This document shows positions 1 to 13,700 of a stretch of DNA of 64,000 nt, one piece after another (the stretch's first letter is position 1; every line of letters starts with the position of its first letter). Origin of the DNA: Paragordius varius (lineage: Eukaryota; Nematomorpha). A program made the translations under genes and the position numbers. The stretch is taken from the NCBI GenBank assembly GCA_964247055.1, contig OZ176051.1:12090001-12154000 (forward strand). Reading direction: 5' to 3'. The notes beneath the pieces were generated by a model, which had not been told where the DNA came from, searched no databases, and saw only the letters and a list, made by a program, of their open reading frames with translations.

Positions 1-120
1 ACTTTAAGTAAGTCCTTGAACATTTCAAGTTGGTCCCTAAACACTTTAAGGTCCTTTGACTTTTTTGTTTTGATTTTAACTTATCAACATATCGTATTAT
101 GGATTAGGTTGAATCAGTAT
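1..120. repeat. Foldback-like repeat, truncated by window edge (variant B)
   Basis: The first 60 bases carry units of the form tccttgaa / catttcaagttggtcc, the reverse complement of the 21-bp unit found at 47280-47390. They run into a 'ctttgacttttttgtttt' core edge that also matches the 47-kb copy in reverse. It is a partial inverted copy of that foldback-like family; the other arm lies left of the window or is decayed. Confidence 0.6.
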
Positions 121-457
121 GTTTTAGAATGATATGATGTAATATCAGCAAAATTAATAATGAATTTATTAATGAATTTTCGTTAGATTCCTCTAACTTC
201 TTCGGATTAACACAAAAATGAAATTAAAATAAAGATACAAATTAAAATTATAAAATATTCATAAATATAAAGAAGTATATCTATTTATAAATCCGTTATT
301 TGGTTGATATGATTGATTTCTTTTTGTCGGTTTATGTTAACGTAATATTTTAACTTTTTGGAGATAAACATTTTTGTCAATACGTATTATCATAAATGTT
401 GGTGCATTGAGACTTTTTCATGAATTAAAGTTTTTTTGTTTATAAAAAAACGATTAG

Positions 458-3400
458 AATAATTGTGAAAATGAGTGTCCAACCATTTGTCCCGTAAGAA
501 AATCATTCGCAGATTTGAATTCCAACAATTATAATAATATGAATAATTCAGAAGCAGTAAGGATGTGTAACCCAATTTCAGGTGAATGTATGTGCCCCGA
601 AGGTTGGACCGGTCCGCCCCAATGTGATATGCGATGTCCGCTTGAAGCTTTGACCCTATATCACCCTTCTGAGACAGGATTAAAGTTTTTGAAAATAGAT
701 TAATTCCCTTCTTTGAAAAAAATATTTTTGAATAACCCTTACCAAATTTAGATTTTAATATAAAATATTGGAAATTCTGTGGTATAATGGTTTATTTGAT
801 AAAACAAAAAAATGACAGTAATATGCGAAACTCTGTTGATTGTTATATGCTTGTTATCACTCAAAAACTATTTGACTAATTAACGTTTTTGATTCTAATT
901 ATATATACTACGTCCAAAATTGAAGCACAGACCCCTAGGGTTTATTATAGGTGGAGTTTCATGACAATTTTTAATAATTGAATAGCCAAATGTTAATTGT
1001 TACACTATATCTCATATTACAATCTCTATAATACTTTCTTAACCTCGTTTTTTCCTTTTTGATTTTAATAATTAAAAATAACAGCGTTTTATGATATACA
1101 GTATGATTAAGTATATATTGTTGCCAAATAGCATATACAACAAAGGTCGTTATTATTGGCTTATAGTTATTTGTATCACTTTTTACTATTATTAGCCAAT
1201 AATAATTCTTTTTGCTGCATATGCTTTTTGGCAATAATTAATAACTTTGTAGCAATATATATACTCAATCATACTGTATACATCTATATGTTAGAGTTCA
1301 GCATTCTGCCGAATTTGTAACGAATGTTACAAAGAAACCCCAAACTCAATTGTATTATTACCGTACTTCCAGCGGTCTCAATTGTGGTCTTCAGTGCAGG
1401 TGTGGCCCTTCCTATTTACATAATCCTGAAACTAGACCTCACTATGCTACCAAATACAATATTAATAGTAGTGTGACAAATAATTTTACGGCTCTTTTGC
1501 TTGATTATGCCCGATTTAAGCATTGGTTTTGGAACCCCAATAAACGGCCGAGAACCATGCCAATTATATTTGAATGCACGGTTGAAGATGGACGTTGTGT
1601 ATGTCCACCCGGTAGGATATATATAATGCAAAATATTTTATGTCAAAATCCCATAGGGGTTTTAGTTAATAAAAGTGATTTGACGCTAAACATATTTTAA
1701 TTACTTGAATTAAGTGTTTGTTTTAAATTATTTTATATTAACTTTTATGTTCTTAATTTTTTACATAGATAAATTATTTGGTTTTTATTTTGTAATATCA
1801 TGTTACATTTTAAGACAATTAATTTTTTTACCAAAAAAAGAACTTTATTTTAAATTACCGCTATCATTGGTCGACAAAAAAATCCAAAATCACATTCTAC
1901 TACGAATTATTTATGAATTTTTTTTATTCCATCCCATAAAACATGGCTAAATTTTTTGTTACCCTTACAAAATGTAAAAGTAAAAATTAAATAGTTTTTT
2001 TAACCATTTATAGGGTAAATTGTAGGGCATAAAAATTACTACAAAAATCAAAAAATGACGCAAAAAATTCCTCAATTCAAACATAATTTTTATATTATAA
2101 CTCAATAGGTTTTACCGGTCCATATTGTGAACGCTTATGTCCCGTGGGTACTTTTGGACCAGCCTGCATCCATCGATGCAATTGTACGACAAATGAATTA
2201 GATAAAGATTGTCATCCAGTAACTGGGGAATGTCAAATTGATATGAATCAAATCTCTCACAAAGCCTGCAATCAGGCTAATCAAGGACAAAAATGTGTTG
2301 AAAATTTATCAATATCATCATCAGCCATCTGTAAAGTAATATGTTTGAATGTTTAATATTAATTAATAATTATATTGATTAATATTCAAAAAAATAGGTG
2401 AAATTTGTTTTAACATTTAGACATCATAATATAACCTTATAAGTAAGGATATATAATTTTACAGGATAAAAGGGGTTTCTAACACTTTCATATCTCTCAA
2501 TATAATAAAAACAATAAATGTTGACTAATTTTATATTATTATTATTGTTTATAATTAAAGGATGGATTTTGGGGCCTTGATTGCACAAAAAAATGTGACA
2601 TGGATTGCATTAAGTCGGCCAATAATGTCGGTTGTGATAAAATTACAGGTAAATGCGTTTGCCGACCCGGTTTTTATGGTAAAAAGTGTCACCAAATATG
2701 TCGCGTTGGTTGGTATGGCCAAGATTGCGTATTTAAGTGTCCCACTCAAGTACCAACGCCTAATATAACTGCAACCAATTCTTGTTCAAGTCTTTATGGC
2801 TATTTGGATGTCCGTTTATTATCGCCGTTACCCTGTCATCCTGTACATGGTGGTATTTGTGTTTGTGATTATCAACGCCTTATCAAACATAAAATTGATA
2901 ATTTTGGATCAACCAGAAATTACAAATTAAGAAACGATGAATTGGACCTTAGTGATTTAGATGGACAAAATAATGAGCTTGTGTGTGGAGACTCCCTTTT
3001 ATACGGTAATAATTTGGAAGTTTATAAATTCGTATACCTTGGCACTAATCATTGATTACTAATCATGGATATATAATGCTCTTCGAGGCAAATTAAGATA
3101 CAAATTACGATAAATTAATTATTTTGTTTTAACCTGAATGCGTAATAAAAGATTACCTTATATGAGTGCATGAGTTTATTGCAAATCTATTTGTATTATA
3201 GCCAGTTTTTCTGTTATTAGTTTTAATTAAGTTCAAATACAGTCGGTAATATTTAACTAATTAAAAAAATGCGCGAAAAAAGTATTATATATCAATTTAT
3301 ATAGAGTTCACTTTAATAGAGATTTGTTGATAGTTTTATACGAAATATAGGGTAGTTAACTACTTTAAATTATAAAATGAATTTAACACTCCATTACCTT

Positions 3401-5953
3401 TTTAGGTGGTTTTATATCCCAGATCAATTTGAGAATGGAATATCTCAAGGTATTTAAGCTATAAGCATATTAAAATCTGCTTTCTTAAGCCTTTTAGGCG
3501 CATTATACAAAAATTTTTTTAAATGTAATGAAATTCATCATCCCATACTTTTTTGCCGCCATATTTTCCCCATAAATATTTTTAAATCGCTAATGCAACA
3601 GTTAAATAAATGTATATTATGGTTAAAAAATGTAAATAATTAATTTAAAATAGGCTTTCAGGCTACATTTTACCGGAAAAAACTTGATATATTTTGATTG
3701 TAGTATCAGCTGTTCATTTCAATCGTGTTTTGGACATTCCTGTTTTTAGACTCTAGAAGTCACAAAACTCTTAAAATATAAGCTTTTTTATATAATACGT
3801 GAGAGCATTGTTTGATGATTAAATTCAACTAAAATAACACTGTAGTTATTTACAAAATTGAGCTATGGATTATAAAACCACGCCAAAAGGTAAACTAGAT
3901 AAAGTGATAAATGAAGTGTTGATAATACAATAGAATAACCGCAGACGATATGTCTTATCATCATTTAGTTTTTATAGCACTCTCATTACAAAATAAAAAC
4001 CTGATAGTTTACATATATTTAAAAATTATTAATATTCCTCGCACTTATATCTTTCCTATTATCAGATACGCTAGAAAATGTATTTCATTTGATTGCCCAA
4101 GAAATATCCTTATCTAGTGGATCATCGTTGTCTCCTCGATCTCGTGCGACACGAATTATAATTTTAGGAGTTGGAATCGGTTTAGCCTTATTGCTAATAA
4201 TTGCTGTTTCCTTTTTTTGCTTGGTTGTTAAAAGGAGGCACTCATCTTCCTTGTTATTACTCCAAAAAAATGGGAAAAATTATTATGAAACACATCGAAA
4301 AAAAGGTTAATCCTATTTCATATTGGATCAATTCATATCAATTTTAATAATCTTATTTGTATAAGGTTAATGGGATAAAAGTATTTATAATGTTTCATGA
4401 AAACTAGGTTTACAAACGGCCAATTTGTTTGAATAAGCCCGATTTTTAAAATAATTAGGCAGTAATGTAAATCATCCGTTTTGATTATTCTTATGTTTGC
4501 ATTAATGTTTATTAAACTACTGTAATGTCTTGTACAATTCTAGATCCAGCCGCGTACTATGAAATGGAAGAAAATATGTACGGATTACCCAAGAGTCCGT
4601 TGGGGGTCGTTCCGCTTCAAGAACCACAATTTTCCAGGGAACCTTCAATTTTATTAACATCCCCAAATTGTGAGGACTACGTGGATAAAGAAAGAACACC
4701 AATTAAAAAAATGGGAAGTGACAAGAATTTCATTACGAAAAATCACTCATCCGCTCAAGATAAATTGAATAATGGTAGGCTTTTGTTAATTTTTTTTCAT
4801 ACACTTTTAAACATATTTTTTGGCTTTTTTACAAATGGGAAACTTTTTAACTTCTCAAATGATATAGATTTTGACAACCCAAACTATGGAGGAAAAACGC
4901 CCATAGGTACATTGATACATTTAAACAACAGTCATTACAGTATGATTGTCCCCAATCCAGTGAACAAGACATCCAAATTAGGGCTTAAAAATACTAAAAA
5001 TAATTTAAGTAATAGCCAAAATAGAAATGTTGCTTCGTCCAGTAATCTCCTAAACAATTACAATTATGATGACGACGCAAGCAAAAGTAACATGGAGGAC
5101 ACAAAAAATTTTGGACTGACCCTTGATCGAATCAATAATAATGTTAAATTGAGCAATTTAGAGACAGCGGCTAAGATTGAAGCAAAAGAGAACTCGAAAA
5201 AACGAAAAAGTATTTTGTATTACTATAAATTACATTTTGACGCGGAATTATTTATAATTTAAATATTTTGCAGATAAAATAACAAATGAATAATAATACA
5301 ATTTAAAAAGACGTAGTTTTAAAGATCAACCATATTTTAATAATTTCTATAGTTGTAAAAAACCCGGTTTTATGGATAACCATACTTGATGTTTTTACAT
5401 TTTGTCTCTGTAATTTCAAATATTTACTGTAATTTGGTTAATTTCTTTATATATACAGTATGCATTTTAATGGTTGCTTATTTCAGACTATAGTTGGGCA
5501 ATTTGCATCATAATAGTGTATGGAAAAAAGTAATAATTGTTTATTCAACATTTTGTTGTTTTTTGCATACACTACTGTTGTGTTGCAAATTGCCTAACTA
5601 TAAGTGTAAAATAAGCAACCAATAAGATTATATATATATATTTTATACCAGACATCAATTCTCCAAATCATATATTACACCAAGAAGAAAACACGATAGA
5701 GTCAAACGATGACGGCCCAGTTACTTCTTCCACACTTAAAACTACTTTTCAAAATCAAAATGACAGTATTCTCCATGAATTTTTACCCCAAAGTAATGAA
5801 TCAAACAATAGATTTGAAAAAAGTAGTCACAAGGAAAATTTCCAATCGTCTTCCAATAGCCTTGTGGATGCAGATAAAGATCCGTTTTTATTGGCTTTTA
5901 CGCCCCCGAGCAAGGGTGATAATCATATTTTAATCATTTATTTTGTTTTTTAA
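458..5953 (+). CDS. MEGF/Draper-like multiple EGF-domain transmembrane receptor, 5' partial
   Basis: Eight exons are visible: 458-684, 1295-1611, 2109-2335, 2561-3005, 4066-4305, 4544-4774, 4868-5209 and 5652-5953. All junctions except possibly the first keep phase, giving about 776 residues. Exons 1-4 encode cysteine-rich EGF repeats of the laminin/MEGF kind, such as CVCPPGFTGPYCERLCPVG and GKCVCRPGFYGKKCHQIC. Exon 5 encodes a single hydrophobic membrane segment (IIILGVGIGLALLLIIAVS) followed by KRRH. The cytoplasmic tail is Asn/Ser-rich and contains FDNPNYGG, an NPxY motif. In CED-1, Draper and MEGF10 such a motif binds PTB adaptors (CED-6/GULP) during engulfment, so a cell-surface scavenger or engulfment role is inferred. 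The signal peptide and first EGF repeats lie outside the window. The last exon ends at a stop at 5951-5953; a donor at 5916 could instead lead to a further exon. Other multi-EGF receptors (SCARF, stabilin) cannot be excluded. Confidence 0.88.
1099..1276. mobile_element. Palindromic MITE, family P1, copy 1
   Basis: The element begins CAGTATGATTAAG and ends with its near reverse complement CAATCATACTG, flanked by TA on both sides. The interior is a long imperfect palindrome (caaatagcatatacaacaaa opposite a matching arm), so the copy folds on itself. TA flanks and the CAG start fit Tc1/mariner-type non-autonomous elements. It lies in the first visible intron of the EGF receptor gene. Confidence 0.8.
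3387..3918. mobile_element. TTAA-flanked MITE, family T2, copy a
   Basis: The copy follows TTAA (3383-3386), begins CACTCCATTACC and ends ATGAAGTG before a decayed TTGA. Its interior (e.g. aaataaatgtatatt, a 'ctttcaggcta' block) is shared with the copy at 22468-22847. TTAA targets are typical of piggyBac-like transposons; no coding capacity is seen. It sits in the intron before the membrane-segment exon of the EGF receptor gene. Confidence 0.65.
5470..5622. mobile_element. Palindromic MITE, family P3
   Basis: The left arm TGGTTGCTTATTT, continuing with actatagttgggcaatttgca, pairs with tgcaaattgcctaactata ... aaataagcaacca on the right. The two arms of about 45 bp enclose a short loop. A related, more decayed right half (catacgctactgttgtg) occurs at 38555-38720. 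It lies in the last intron of the EGF receptor gene. Confidence 0.65.
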
Positions 5954-6646
5954 AGTTTTTACCTTGACTTACCGTTATGTGACCCAGGAAACAAACTAAA
6001 AATTATATTAAAATTTAATAATAAATAATGTAAGCGGTTGTTAGCATATAATTTAACATTCTATTCATTTTGAATATTATAATGTAAAAAATTATAAATT
6101 AAATATTATTTAATTAGTTTTTATTTAGATAATTTGTTGTACTTCTACTGCCTTTTTAACCTTTGGTTTACAAATATTAAAATTAGTTTTTGCCATGTGA
6201 ATTCAATTTACTTTAGTTATATAATAAAAAAATAATATGTAACTATACTACAATCAGTGGGACCCATAATAGTTAATAAAGTTGTTTTTAATTTGTAAAA
6301 TTTATTAACCTTAAAAGCAATAAAATTATATATTTTATAAAACATTTTTCCTAAATTTTAGAGAATACAAATAAGGACTGTCGAAGTAACAATGACAATA
6401 ATCCCATAATTTAGGTGGCAAACCTTTAATCAACTATACTTATTCCTGAGTTTTTAATGTCATTTTTGAGAGATTTTATGTATTATTTTGCATCAAAATT
6501 AATTAAACTATTTAAAATTTTAGCCAATTGTGATCATGTAAAACCTATTTTTATATATATTATTATATTATATGGTTTTTGTACTGAACCAAAATATATT
6601 TTTCGAATACATTTTATATAACGCTAATTATATGGACAAAATTTTT

Positions 6647-6650
<4 letters not shown>

Positions 6651-6692
<42 letters not shown>
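6651..6692. repeat. (TA)n microsatellite
   Basis: A nearly perfect run of about 20 TA units. Similar runs occur at 10677-10728 (SF3B1 intron) and 38731-38762 (CELF intron). Confidence 0.9.
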
Positions 6693-6697
<5 letters not shown>

Positions 6698-6886
6698 ATA
6701 GAGAAACTTTATATAATATCCATTTTCAATTTTTAATAAATTTATAATCAACTATTTGCTGTTTATTTATTTTTACCCTGTTTTTTTGTACCTGTTTTAT
6801 AGCGCGCGTCGATTAAGGATAAATAAAAACTAGGCTTTTCTAAACTCCCCACCATATAACATTTTCTCAAGTCAAATGTGTAATTA

Positions 6887-6892
6887 TTTATT
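6887..6892 (-). promoter_or_regulatory. Candidate SF3B1 polyadenylation signal
   Basis: AATAAA on the minus strand, about 93 nt past the SF3B1 stop codon. In DNA this AT-rich the hexamer occurs often by chance, so this is only a position-supported candidate. Confidence 0.35.
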
Positions 6893-6984
6893 ATATTAAA
6901 TTTAATACCTATCCACATAAACTGTAATTATAACCACACAAGACAGCTAGTAAAAACGCATTAAAACATAAAAAATTATATGGA

Positions 6985-9900
6985 TTAAATCATGCATTCA
7001 AGTTCACTACGAATGTAATGATTTTTATCTTCGTTTTCGAAACGGGGGAATGAAGCTACCATTGCATCTTGAGCCCCAATATAAATTGTATTGTAAATTT
7101 TCCAATAAACATCTCTAACCTTGCGAGCCGGATGAAATAATCCCTGCAGAAATATAGTTAAAAATATAAATTTAGGTTAGAAATCAAATATATTTAATAA
7201 CCTATATTTCGTAAAATAACATTTTTATTTATCATAGTTAATATTACCGCTAATATTTATATATTACCAAAAAAAATATTATAAAATAACGAAATAAAAT
7301 TTAAATTAATGCAATCGCTAAAATTATATAATTTGCTTTTCGTACGACTAATAAATATCATTTTAAAAACCTAATTTAAATTATTAACACGGTGCATTTA
7401 ATTTTTTTTCATTAAGTATATATTGCTTTTATAGTGGGGTATATTGTTCATCGAATACCCTAAAAACTTCATTCAAATACTATCACATTTTATGTACGTG
7501 AAAATAAAAAATCAACATAACCCAATAACTTTTCTCATATGTATGAAAACAAAATTTATATAAAAAGAAACCTGTAACGTGTACATAAGCATTCGAGTTG
7601 GACCTAGAGCGACTCTCAGTCCCTCCATGGCTTCATGGACGGCTAAAATAACGTGGGGACTAATCTCAAACGCATTGGGCCAAACGAAATTCATGAGATG
7701 GATAAGGGCATCTTCACAACCGAACCCAACCACGCCCAGGGCTAAATGTTTTATAGCAGCTGCGGCGGTTTGACGATGTACGATATCTCTGTTTAATCAA
7801 TGAATAAAAAATAATAAGTGAACTAATTTATAAGGGGAAACAATATGGTAGTATTTAATTAAGTATAAAAATATATTTTGTTGTAAAAACCAACGCTTTA
7901 CTCCTTTAAATTGATAAACACTAATGATGTGTCATATATAAAATCAATTACCTTACTACAAGGATGTCCGATATACGGCCCTGTGAGATTTAAGAGCGGC
8001 CCGCTAAAATTTAATCCATTTATATATGCTCACAAAAATTATAACTATTGGAAAGAGTCAGAAAAAAATGTTATATTGTGTTTGCATTTTATCTTATATT
8101 ATATTCAATGCGGCACACCACGTTTTTTATGTTAAAAATGCGGCCCGCGAAACCATTTGTGCTGGACATCCCTGCTTTAGTATATAATCATTTAATAGAT
8201 AGTAGTAATTCATTTTATATATATATATATATAATTAGTGTGAAGTAACATGCAATCGAGATTGAAACCGTCAAATAATTTGATTAATCGAAATAATAGG
8301 AAGGACCAATTTTTGAGTAAAATAGTTTACATTATCATATTAATCAAAAATAACCTGTCACTTAAAGCGTCTTCAAGGAGTGGGGTAACAGCATAAATGT
8401 AATCTTTGGCCATTTCTCCAATGTATTCGAATAGGAAAGAAAGTGATTTTAAAACACCGTTTTGTACATTCAACTCAGGTACCCGGTATTCATTCATGAG
8501 AGCTAGGAATATTTACATATATAAAATTAACTTTTCAAAGATTTAGCTATTGGATTCACAAATAAAAAAAATTTGTATTAAAAAAGCATTTAAAACAGAA
8601 AATTGGTATTATTTGTTAACGTTTTTATCTATATACGCAACAAGAATCCCACAATTTTAGAATCTTAAACCCTGGGTAATTTTCATATCCAAATTGAGAG
8701 AAAAACTAAATTTATGATCCTAATTGTGTGGCATTATAATGGATAATACAAAAATTTTAGATGCAAAATTCTTTTTACCTGGAAGGACGGTAAATGGTGA
8801 ACAAGTTTCTGCGACAATAGCAATCGCAACGGTTGTACAAACACGATTTTGTCGTTCTTGGACTTTAAGATTATTGAGTAAAGTTGCTAACACATCGTGT
8901 GGTCTATATATTGTAAATAAATACAAAAGATAAACCATATTTTTTAAAACTTAATTTTTAATCTAACTATCCATTTTTAAGTCATAATTATTGTAACAAC
9001 ATAGAAGGATCAAATAACATAATTTTCTTAATAAAAAAATTTAATATTCCTTCTCTTCCTAATTTATCACAATATTGATTTTACTGTATATGTTAGAAAA
9101 ATTAACATTAATATAAAGAGTCATTAAATAATCTTTTTCTAAAAAAGGAACATAATAGTACCCAATAGCTTTTGCAATATAACCAAAGGTATTGACAGTG
9201 GCGCGTCTGATAGCTTTTTTATGGGCTTTAAGGAGATCCAAAAGTTCAAAACAAATCCGCATCCATTCACGGGCTGAAACGAATTCGCTTCCACGGTCAG
9301 CGATACGGCCAACCAGATCGATACAATTTTCTTGCACTTTTTCATGCCTTTAACATATTAAAAATTATTTAACTATAAGAAAAAAGAAAAGTATTAAGGG
9401 GTAAATATTTAAAAAGAATAATAGTTTTATAATGTCAACTCAATCTATAAAAGCAAGTTTGTTATTTTATTAATTCTAAGCACTAATTTACTAAAACCTT
9501 TATCATGAGAGATATTGACTATATAAAATGACGTACTTTTAAGTTTTTAGTTGAAATTTTAAAACGATTTTTGGGCAAGGGTGTTACCAATATAAACCAT
9601 TTATAAATGTGGTTAATTTACAATAAATACGAAAAAAAAACAATATTAGATCATGAGCAAACCTGTTTTTCAATATGGGTGTAAGTCTAGGCAGTAATTC
9701 TTTGATCGGTGGTGTCATTTTAGTCATACCAATAACGTTAACAATACTCTTGAGAGCTCCAAGGATGCTACCAAGTACCTCAGGATATTCTTCACCAAGG
9801 TATTCGTATAAAACGACCCCCAAATGGCCCATTAACTTTTCCTACATGGTTTAACAAAAATAAGACAGGCTATCGATTGTTTTTTATGTAAAAATGTTTT

Positions 9901-10673
9901 TTTAATTAAGTTTAAAATTACTGTGATAAAAACGTAACGAAATTGTCTAGATAGTTTATTGACTATCTTATAAATAAAAATTAGCAAGAGTTACTATGAC
10001 AAAAAATCGTAAATTTTTATATATATGGAAAATGTCACTTGTTAGCTATTATTTTGGGAAATAAGGTTAAATCACAGTATCAGGGTATATTTAAATACGA
10101 AAAAAGCATTTGCCCATATAATATATATATATATATATATATAATAAATGAATACCTCTTGACACGTTTTCATGACTATGGTTATGCGTGAAATGAGGTC
10201 TGCGGCCTGTTGCCTAACCTTAGCAGATTTATTGTTCAAACGCCAAAGTATGGTACCACAAATTTGGGGTAAATAGGGTTTGACACGTCGACCCAAGCTA
10301 TTAACTACTGCACCAAATCCATTTAACATGACAATATCCTTTGGTTTAATAAATAAATAATATAATTAATTCAATTTTCAAGATTAGTGCAATTTTATAA
10401 ACCTTATTAAGTAATCCCATAAGTTCTTAAAAACATAAAACGAGTGTGGTTCCCAACACCTTTTTTTTGTAAACGCCCCCACCAAATTAAATTTATCATT
10501 CTTGCGCTCCCCTCACAAAAAAATCCAAAATAAAACTGTAAAACACATAAAGAAAAAAAGAGTAAATCATTTTATACTACGACCTAATGTATAAATTTCA
10601 ATTCTGGCTAATAACAGAAAGGCAAAGGCAACCGCATAAATAACACATGAATAAAGCTTAATATTATCAAATG

Positions 10674-10734
<61 letters not shown>

Positions 10735-13700
10735 AACTTTACTTTATCGCAGTTAGTACAAAATATTTTTTTTCATACTTCACTAGTCTGCTCCTGGAAA
10801 GCGTATAAAATGCCATCAATTAATTGTTCCTCTAAGCGAGAATCGATATCGTTTGCACCCAAATTAGTAACGACTTGTTCGATTGTTTCCATAACCATTT
10901 TGCGGAAAGCTTCATTTTCGTCCTTCAGGTCATCCACGACACGCCCTATATATGTGAAAATTTTGATAATTATAAAACCAAAAATGATACGCAAAAAACC
11001 TCAATTAATACAATTTTATACAAATAGAGAAGAATGCTAAATTATATGACTTATGTTGATTATCCGGGGTTAAAACATCCAACAATTTATAAATTAAATG
11101 CTTTCTATTTCAAAGCAATTTTCTAATTTTGAGGATAACAGGGGGCCAAAATATTTATATAGCTATTATAAGGAACACTAGTTATTAAGTATTTATAAGG
11201 CATCATAATAGGCAAAAAATAATATAGCATTTTTATAATTTTCGTACATCAGTAGGACAATTATATAAAAAAATTAAAAGAGTATTAATATAATAAAAAT
11301 TATATTTTTTCCACATGGAGCTTTTCATATTAAACAAAATAATTAAAAACTATAAAAATATTCAAGGTTGATTCAAAAGACTATCACGCACCACAGTTTC
11401 ATAAAAAAATTTCAAACAAAATGACAAAATTCTAAAATATATATGGAAAATACCCAAAATTTCGGCAACGCCAACCTTGTTAGCAATTTCAACCGTCGTA
11501 TCCACCAATTGTCGGTAATTGCGTTTATCGAGAGCCATTCTATGTTGCCAGAAAAATTTGAAGAAAGGCGGCAATATTTCCTCCTTAATGTATTGGGCTT
11601 CAACACCATCCGTTGCGCAACATTGTTTAACAACCTATTCATTTCATTTCATTTTAATTCACATAAATGTATATTGATAAAATATATAAGCCCTTTATGT
11701 TAAGATAGCATTTAGATTGTAAAAATAATCATAAATTCATGTTTGAATAACATATTAAAAGTTTAACAGATGAATTATATAACCAATGAAAATGAAACCA
11801 AAAAATTTTAATATAAAGTCCTAAACTCAAATTTAATCTTTATTCTACCTTAAGCACAATCTTTTTCATTTCCTCGTCGGGGGATTGAAATTCACGGATA
11901 AGAATCAACATAACTTCCCTCGTATAATAATTGGCATATTCAGCATCCATAAGTGGGATAAGGTAACCGATGGCCTTTAGAAAAGCTGCTAAACCCTAAA
12001 TTATGTCAGTAATATAATAGAGAAAAGTTAACAGAAAAACATAGTATCTAAGTGAAAGGCAACAAAAAAAAGTAATAATAAACTCTATATATGTATGAGA
12101 ATATATTTTTTCTAATTTTAATTGATTTAATTTAAATTAGAATATTTTCACAATGGCTTAGATAGTATCATATTAAAATTGATTGATTGATGATTATTAA
12201 TTGGGATAGTTTTATTAAATAAATTTAACCTTATTCATTTAATGCATTATTACAAATACTATATAATATGCCTTAATTTGTGAAAAAACAGGTAGGGTTA
12301 TTGGCTTAGAATAACAAAGTTAAACTTTCTATATTCTGTAAATATGTTATTAACTGGTTTATATATAATAATCATTCATAATGTTGCACCCAAACTTACT
12401 ACAGAATCTCCATTCTTTAAGTTCACAATAATTAATTATAAAACACGATTACATTAAATTACTTATTGAATTCAAATTTAACAATAAAACTCAAACAAAT
12501 GTGTAAATACTTCAATATAGCCACCAACCGCAAAAAAAGGTATGTTAAGTTCTTGGAGATTAGAAAACACTATTTATTAACTCCAAACTCTTATTGTAAT
12601 GAAATAAAGAAATGCAAAAATGAGTTTTAACCTTTCCACGATGTGTCCGAATACCTTTCCAAAGTGGTTTAAGGACTGAATCAAACGATTCAATACCATA
12701 TGGCGTGGCTGCCTCAGCCAAGCCAGCAAGTGAAAGGGCCGTTATAGTACGCACTTTTTGCTGTTCATCCACCAAACCTTAAATATAATAAGGACATCAT
12801 ACAAATAAATATTTTGGAAATAATCGAAATCTTAAAAATCAAAAATTTCTCTAAATTAAACGTTAAATAGTAGGTTTTTTTGTAGGAAATTGCTTAAAAA
12901 TAGTATTTTTAAATATCAAGAGTGCAACATTTTTTATCCATCTAATAAATTTATAATGCCAGAATAAAATTGTTTCTAAAATATTTCATATAATTTTTGA
13001 TAAGTAATCTCTATCAAATGTTAAGTCAAAAAATTCATACCATGTTCAATAATTTCGACCATCGATCGAAGATGGGGTAACACAGCACAGCCCATAAGTA
13101 TGGCTATCTGTTGTACAATTTTAATGCCTGTGTGTCTGGCTTGCCAAGATTTTTTGCTTTTGCACACAGCCTAAAATTATATATTTACTATACAGTCATG
13201 TATCTTTTAATTTATCAAAAATTTATTTTCTTTCGATAAATGGGTTTTGGTAAAGAATAAAACAGGTTCTATGATATTAACATATCCTATCCATCAAAAA
13301 AATATAAGAAACCATAGAGCTCTTGTTTCCTTTACCAAATATATATACCCATTAAAGGAAAAAAAAATGATAAAATAAAGGATACATGACTGTATCTTCC
13401 TTAAATTTATTCAATAACAATTATTAATAAAATGTAAATTCTCATTATAGCAAATTATCAATAAAATTCACAATGTATAAATTTGACAAAGAGGTTTTTG
13501 CCTTTAACAAAATATTATTGGTAAAATAAAACTATTTTAGTATTTAAATTATAAGTTGATGACAGTTCCTTTTTTCATAGATAAGAGCAATTTTGTATCA
13601 AGTGATAAAAAAAATCCATTCGCCTCTGCTCAAGACTGACACATAGAGTAAGGAATAAAAATTCTTTCGCCCAAATAATGGCAATACGAGGGATATATAG

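Larger units (their letters stand above)
5954..6984. other. Convergent intergenic spacer
   Basis: This stretch separates the 3' end of the EGF receptor gene (plus strand) from that of SF3B1 (minus strand). It is AT-rich with an uninterrupted (TA)n tract at about 6650-6690. I see no coding sequence. It should hold both 3' UTRs; an AATAAA on the minus strand at 6887-6892 is a candidate polyadenylation signal for SF3B1. Confidence 0.6.

Noticed and set aside
11412-11703. Open frames on both strands over 11.4-11.7 kb
   Set aside because: They are out-of-frame or antisense readings of the SF3B1 exon at 11454-11634.
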